Positions 54,901-56,585 of a DNA stretch of 56,585 nucleotides are shown here, in pieces. How positions within the stretch are numbered: the first letter of the stretch is position 1; every line of letters starts with the position of its first letter. This DNA is from Arthrobacter terrae (GTDB lineage Bacteria; Actinomycetota; Actinomycetes; Actinomycetales; Micrococcaceae), in contig NZ_JADNYM010000030.1 in NCBI RefSeq assembly GCF_015708085.1, positions 1 to 56,585 of the forward strand. Reading direction: 5' to 3'. The translations under genes and the position numbers were made by a program. The notes under the pieces are model-generated. The model was given only the letters and a program-made list of their open reading frames with translations. It did no database searches and had not been told where the DNA came from.

Positions 54901-55589
54901 AGGACTGGGTGCTGGGAAATCGCCGAACAGTTCGGCAGGCATCCAACGAGCGGTTCGGCTACCTGCACGTTCCGGACATGCAGGCACGCGGCTGGGCTCA
55001 ACTGCATCGCGATCTGGATACGGAAACAGCCCAGGACGGGCTGATTATGGACGTCCGCCGAAACCGAGGTGGCCATACCTCACAGCTGGTGGCAGAGCTT
55101 ATCGGTCGAAAAATGACTGCGTGGACACAATCACGGGGCCATCGACCAGGCATCTACCCCGCACAGGCCCCACGCGGGCCAGTGGTGATCCTCACCGATG
55201 AATTTGCCGGTTCGGACGGAGACATCATCACTCAGGTTGCCAAACTGCGCGGGATCGGTCCCGTGGTTGGCATGCGGACCTGGGGCGGTGTCGTAGGAAT
55301 TGACGGAAAGTTCGGCTTGGCCGACGGCACCGGAGTGACGCAGCCGCGCTACGCCTTCTGGTTCAGCGGGGGAGTCGGTTGGAAGGTGGAAAACTACGGG
55401 GTCGATCCGGACATCGAAGTGCCCTTCCCACCGCACGCCTACGGGGACGGGTCCGACCCGCAGCTTGAGTACGCCGTCGGCGTTCTCAAGGAAATGCTCG
55501 TCGAGATGCCCACGCAGACACCTCCCCCGCTGAGCGGCTATCCCAGCCGGGCACCCGGTACACTGCCGGACCGGCCGCAGGCCCAGTAG
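51984..55589 (+). CDS. Tricorn-type protease
   Basis: Large self-compartmentalising serine protease that acts on peptides released by other proteases. 1201 residues: N-terminal beta-propeller (FRFPHVYEDMVTFVAEDDVW, PRFSPDGSHLVW), a second propeller, a C1 helical domain (FDEAWRLQRDFYW), a PDZ domain (about 895-965) and the C-terminal catalytic domain. Catalytic residues by analogy: Ser846-His847 in GTSHAYV and Ser1077-Asp1078 in EFAGSDGD, then TWGGVVGID. A linker of about 90 Ala/Pro-rich residues sits between the propellers (385-475). Cytoplasmic, with no signal peptide. Confidence 0.95.
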   Translation: MSSSSYFRFPHVYEDMVTFVAEDDVWVASLGGGRAWRVSSLQLPARNPRFSPDGSHLVWTVIQGAAPEVVSSAVDGGDFRRLTYFGHPSTKVKGFTAIGDVLVTSAFEQAESRHTWAYAVKADGSGRSVLPYGPVESVAFGPEIGDERPVVVSSVLSREPAWWKRYRGGTGGKLWIDADGSGEFSRLVPELDGNLTDPMWIGDRIAFLSDHEGYGNVYSVRPDGEGLQRHTDHEGFYVRHAATDGQRIVFESAGGLFLLPGLDAEPVKLEITLGSASTGRRPRPLNVSEHLGQVMPDETGRASAVEAHGTAHWLTHRDGPSRILEATPGVRARLVRPLGRGKVIYVADHGGVEALYLKDVSGGVAENSAAALPGYERSGQELAGHTVTQVSTVPKDELPRPISAAAVNQGSTLTAANPAPQHDAPKFDQPTGGTGSPERSQASVYADGAAAAASSAPAKDAKTPGVPDTSTKRIDYAGITRASEIAASPDGRFAAIGTELGAVLLLDVTAETLREVANTDTGAIGELVFSPDSAWLLWAEPVGADTDRSRLRLVSVEVRAVEADPVGKNTPIIELTDGRFADHGAAFTQDGRFIAFLSQRSFDPVYDTHGFDLSFPSSTKPFLIALAANTPSPFGPSVEGTEAEPDALTSVRGQPMALVVHAQGIADRLIPVPVPQGNYEKLSVADGALLWLAGAGEGVTGDGRAATTDEPAAQRLERFDIAKRELSTLVPTLSAYQVTGDGKRILVVHENKVRMVPANAKVEESAPESVAVDLSRVRVQLEPLKVWGQAFDEAWRLQRDFYWTADMAGIDWQGVYDRYRPLVDKLGSHDDLVDLLWEMHGELGTSHAYVTPKPVTEADSGEQGRLGADFKRTHQGWEVQRVLPGESSDPQARSPLAAPGAGVLEGDVLLRIDGVDVPEEGPETLLVGAAEKTVELTVRNGSGHAGAANDGGAGMVRRIAVVPIKDEERLRYQDWVLGNRRTVRQASNERFGYLHVPDMQARGWAQLHRDLDTETAQDGLIMDVRRNRGGHTSQLVAELIGRKMTAWTQSRGHRPGIYPAQAPRGPVVILTDEFAGSDGDIITQVAKLRGIGPVVGMRTWGGVVGIDGKFGLADGTGVTQPRYAFWFSGGVGWKVENYGVDPDIEVPFPPHAYGDGSDPQLEYAVGVLKEMLVEMPTQTPPPLSGYPSRAPGTLPDRPQAQ

Positions 55590-55915
55590 CGCCGGGCCCA
55601 TCGTTTCCATCGCGGTACATGGCCTGCGCCCAATCGAATTGCGCGAGTACGGATGCCGGGCGTGATGGTCTCTGACCATTTGGTCGACATCCGGAACTGG
55701 GCCATGCCCGGTTCTGGGCCGTGTCCGGAGCTGTGGCATAAGACGACCGTGCCGAAGACAGTGGCCATGGCAGCGGTACGGATTTTGGGTGGCAAAGCAG
55801 ACCAGCATGGTGTTTCAGCACGCATCGAAGGCCATGAATCCCCAAGGAGACGCACGGCCTTCGAATCAATCTTCCCGACGCTGGAGAACCCGGTGGGAAG
55901 CTCCGGTGGCGGGTG
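55590..55915. other. Gap between the Tricorn and OsmC genes
   Basis: No gene is supported; ORFs here are short and match no family. A small hairpin (ATGGTC, TCT, GACCAT at 55665-55679, then TT) could be a weak terminator for the Tricorn gene. Otherwise nothing recognisable. Confidence 0.5.
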
Positions 55916-56344
55916 TTAAGCTTCCAGCGAGGCGGTCAGCGTTATATTGACGCCGGCCAGTGCTGCGGAGACCGGACAGCCGGACTTCGCGTTGTCGGCA
56001 ATACGCTGGAAGTCTTCTTCGCTGAGCCCCGGAACCTTCGCCTTGAGCGTCAGATGGCTACCGGTGATGCCTTCACCCGGCTGGAACGACACATCAGCGG
56101 TGGTATGAACCTCGTCGGGAGTCTTGCCTTCTTCGCCCAGCATGTTGCTGAAGGCCATGGAGAAACATGCAGAATGAGCGGCGGCAATCAGTTCTTCTGG
56201 GCTGGTTTTGCCTTCGGCCTGCTCGGCACGGGCCCTCCATGTGACGTCGTAGGTGCCAACGCCGGAAGTATCCAGCGTGACCTGCCCGGAACCACTGGGC
56301 AGATCGCCGTTCCAAACGGTATGGGCTGTGCGTGTAGTCGCCAT
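55916..56344 (-). CDS. OsmC family peroxiredoxin-like protein
   Basis: 142 residues of the OsmC/Ohr family, thiol-dependent reduction of organic hydroperoxides. The two reactive cysteines are in AAAHSACFSMAFSNML and NAKSGCPVSAALAG. The spacing and the SPEELIAAAHSACF block match the OsmC subgroup rather than Ohr. ATG 56344 (MATTRTAHTVWNG) has AGGAG 6 nt upstream; the longer frame to 56416 is not needed. It is followed by no other redox gene, and no OhrR-type regulator is in the window. Confidence 0.93.
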   Translation of the reverse strand: MATTRTAHTVWNGDLPSGSGQVTLDTSGVGTYDVTWRARAEQAEGKTSPEELIAAAHSACFSMAFSNMLGEEGKTPDEVHTTADVSFQPGEGITGSHLTLKAKVPGLSEEDFQRIADNAKSGCPVSAALAGVNITLTASLEA

Positions 56345-56471
56345 GCTAACTCCTAGGGTGGTTGGTGCTGCCAGCGCGCCGGGGAACTTTACCGGCACGG
56401 GCGGCGGATCTTCCAATGCGTCCTTACCGTTCCACCATATGCTGTGCGAGGAGACTTCGCACGGGTTGGTC

Positions 56472-56585
56472 TTAGAAGGGTGGGGGTTGGGGGTTTTTGG
56501 TGTAGGTCCGGCCGGTGGGTGAGGTGTGGATGAAGGTGCCGGGGCTGGGTTGGGTGACGGTCCAGCCGGTGCCGGGGTTGTCTTT
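56472..56585 (-). CDS. C-terminal end, probable HNH endonuclease / DUF222 protein
   Basis: The minus-strand frame enters from the right edge and stops at 56472 (TAA). The 37 visible residues include GWTVTQPSPGTFIHTSPTGR and TYTKNPQPPPF. The pattern WxVTQPxPGxFxxTSPTGRxY is the tail of actinobacterial DUF222 proteins after their HNH nuclease domain. The nuclease part lies outside the window. Codon use (strong ACC, CCC bias) matches the fragment at the left edge. Confidence 0.7.
   Translation of the reverse strand, partial: KDNPGTGWTVTQPSPGTFIHTSPTGRTYTKNPQPPPF

Noticed and set aside
55653-55919. 88-codon ORF after the Tricorn gene
   Set aside because: No family resemblance, Met-rich low-quality translation and overlap with the osmC stop.

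Overview
The window is about 56.6 kb of high-GC actinobacterial chromosome. It most resembles Micrococcaceae (Arthrobacter or a close relative). Evidence: the dcw order lacks ftsA, ddl and murB and continues through pgeF-yggS-sepF-yggT-divIVA; ftsZ ends in the [10 protein letters not shown]-type tail; the glnA2-glnE-glnA1-RDD-DUF4191-lipA-lipB block is present; several genes start with GTG; and MurE carries a DDPH motif, which suits a lysine-type peptidoglycan. I see no rRNA, tRNA, CRISPR array, insertion sequence or prophage.

Layout. 1-2234: the C-terminal end of a probable HNH/DUF222 protein, dinB and a DUF3040 membrane protein. 2235-2858: a largely gene-free stretch with a strong terminator and then the mraZ promoter with MraZ boxes. 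2859-20079: the division and cell wall (dcw) cluster mraZ-rsmH-ftsL-ftsI-murE-murF-mraY-murD-ftsW-murG-murC-ftsQ-ftsZ, mostly with ATGA/GTGA overlaps. 20101-29184: pgeF, yggS, sepF, yggT, divIVA, lspA, an RluD-type pseudouridine synthase and dnaE. 29249-35063: a membrane protein, hisD, nrdR, ppgK, map, a small SPOR-like protein and panB. 35161-44888: a glutamine locus (glnA2, glnE, a fused binding-protein/permease, its ATPase, a small HTH protein, glutaminase, glnA1). 45084-48999: RDD protein, PhzF-like protein, DUF4191, lipA, lipB. 49105-56344: a protein kinase with a membrane anchor, a TIGR01777 SDR protein, a Tricorn-type protease and an OsmC-family protein. The right end again enters the 3' end of an HNH/DUF222-type gene.

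How the genes work together. The first half makes UDP-MurNAc-pentapeptide, moves it to lipid I and II, and builds the septum (FtsZ, SepF, FtsQ, FtsL, FtsW, FtsI) and the tip scaffold (DivIVA). The second half holds nitrogen assimilation with its control enzyme GlnE, glutamine uptake and glutamine hydrolysis side by side, followed by lipoate synthesis.

Points worth a second look: (i) in-frame tandem repeats with a 15-bp period (or multiples) in the variable linkers of FtsQ, SepF, DivIVA, HisD and a kinase; three of these are independent 6 x 15 bp tracts. (ii) A small HTH gene whose apparently leaderless promoter is covered by twin GTCAAC/GTTGAC palindromes. (iii) At least eight genes with TANNNT exactly 6 nt before the start codon, implying leaderless mRNAs. 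(iv) A 21-bp perfect inverted repeat upstream of ftsZ. (v) Candidate MraZ, NrdR and GlnR-type sites. I did not find a clearly new multi-gene system; the HTH/glutamine locus and the repeat pattern are the best candidates for undescribed biology.
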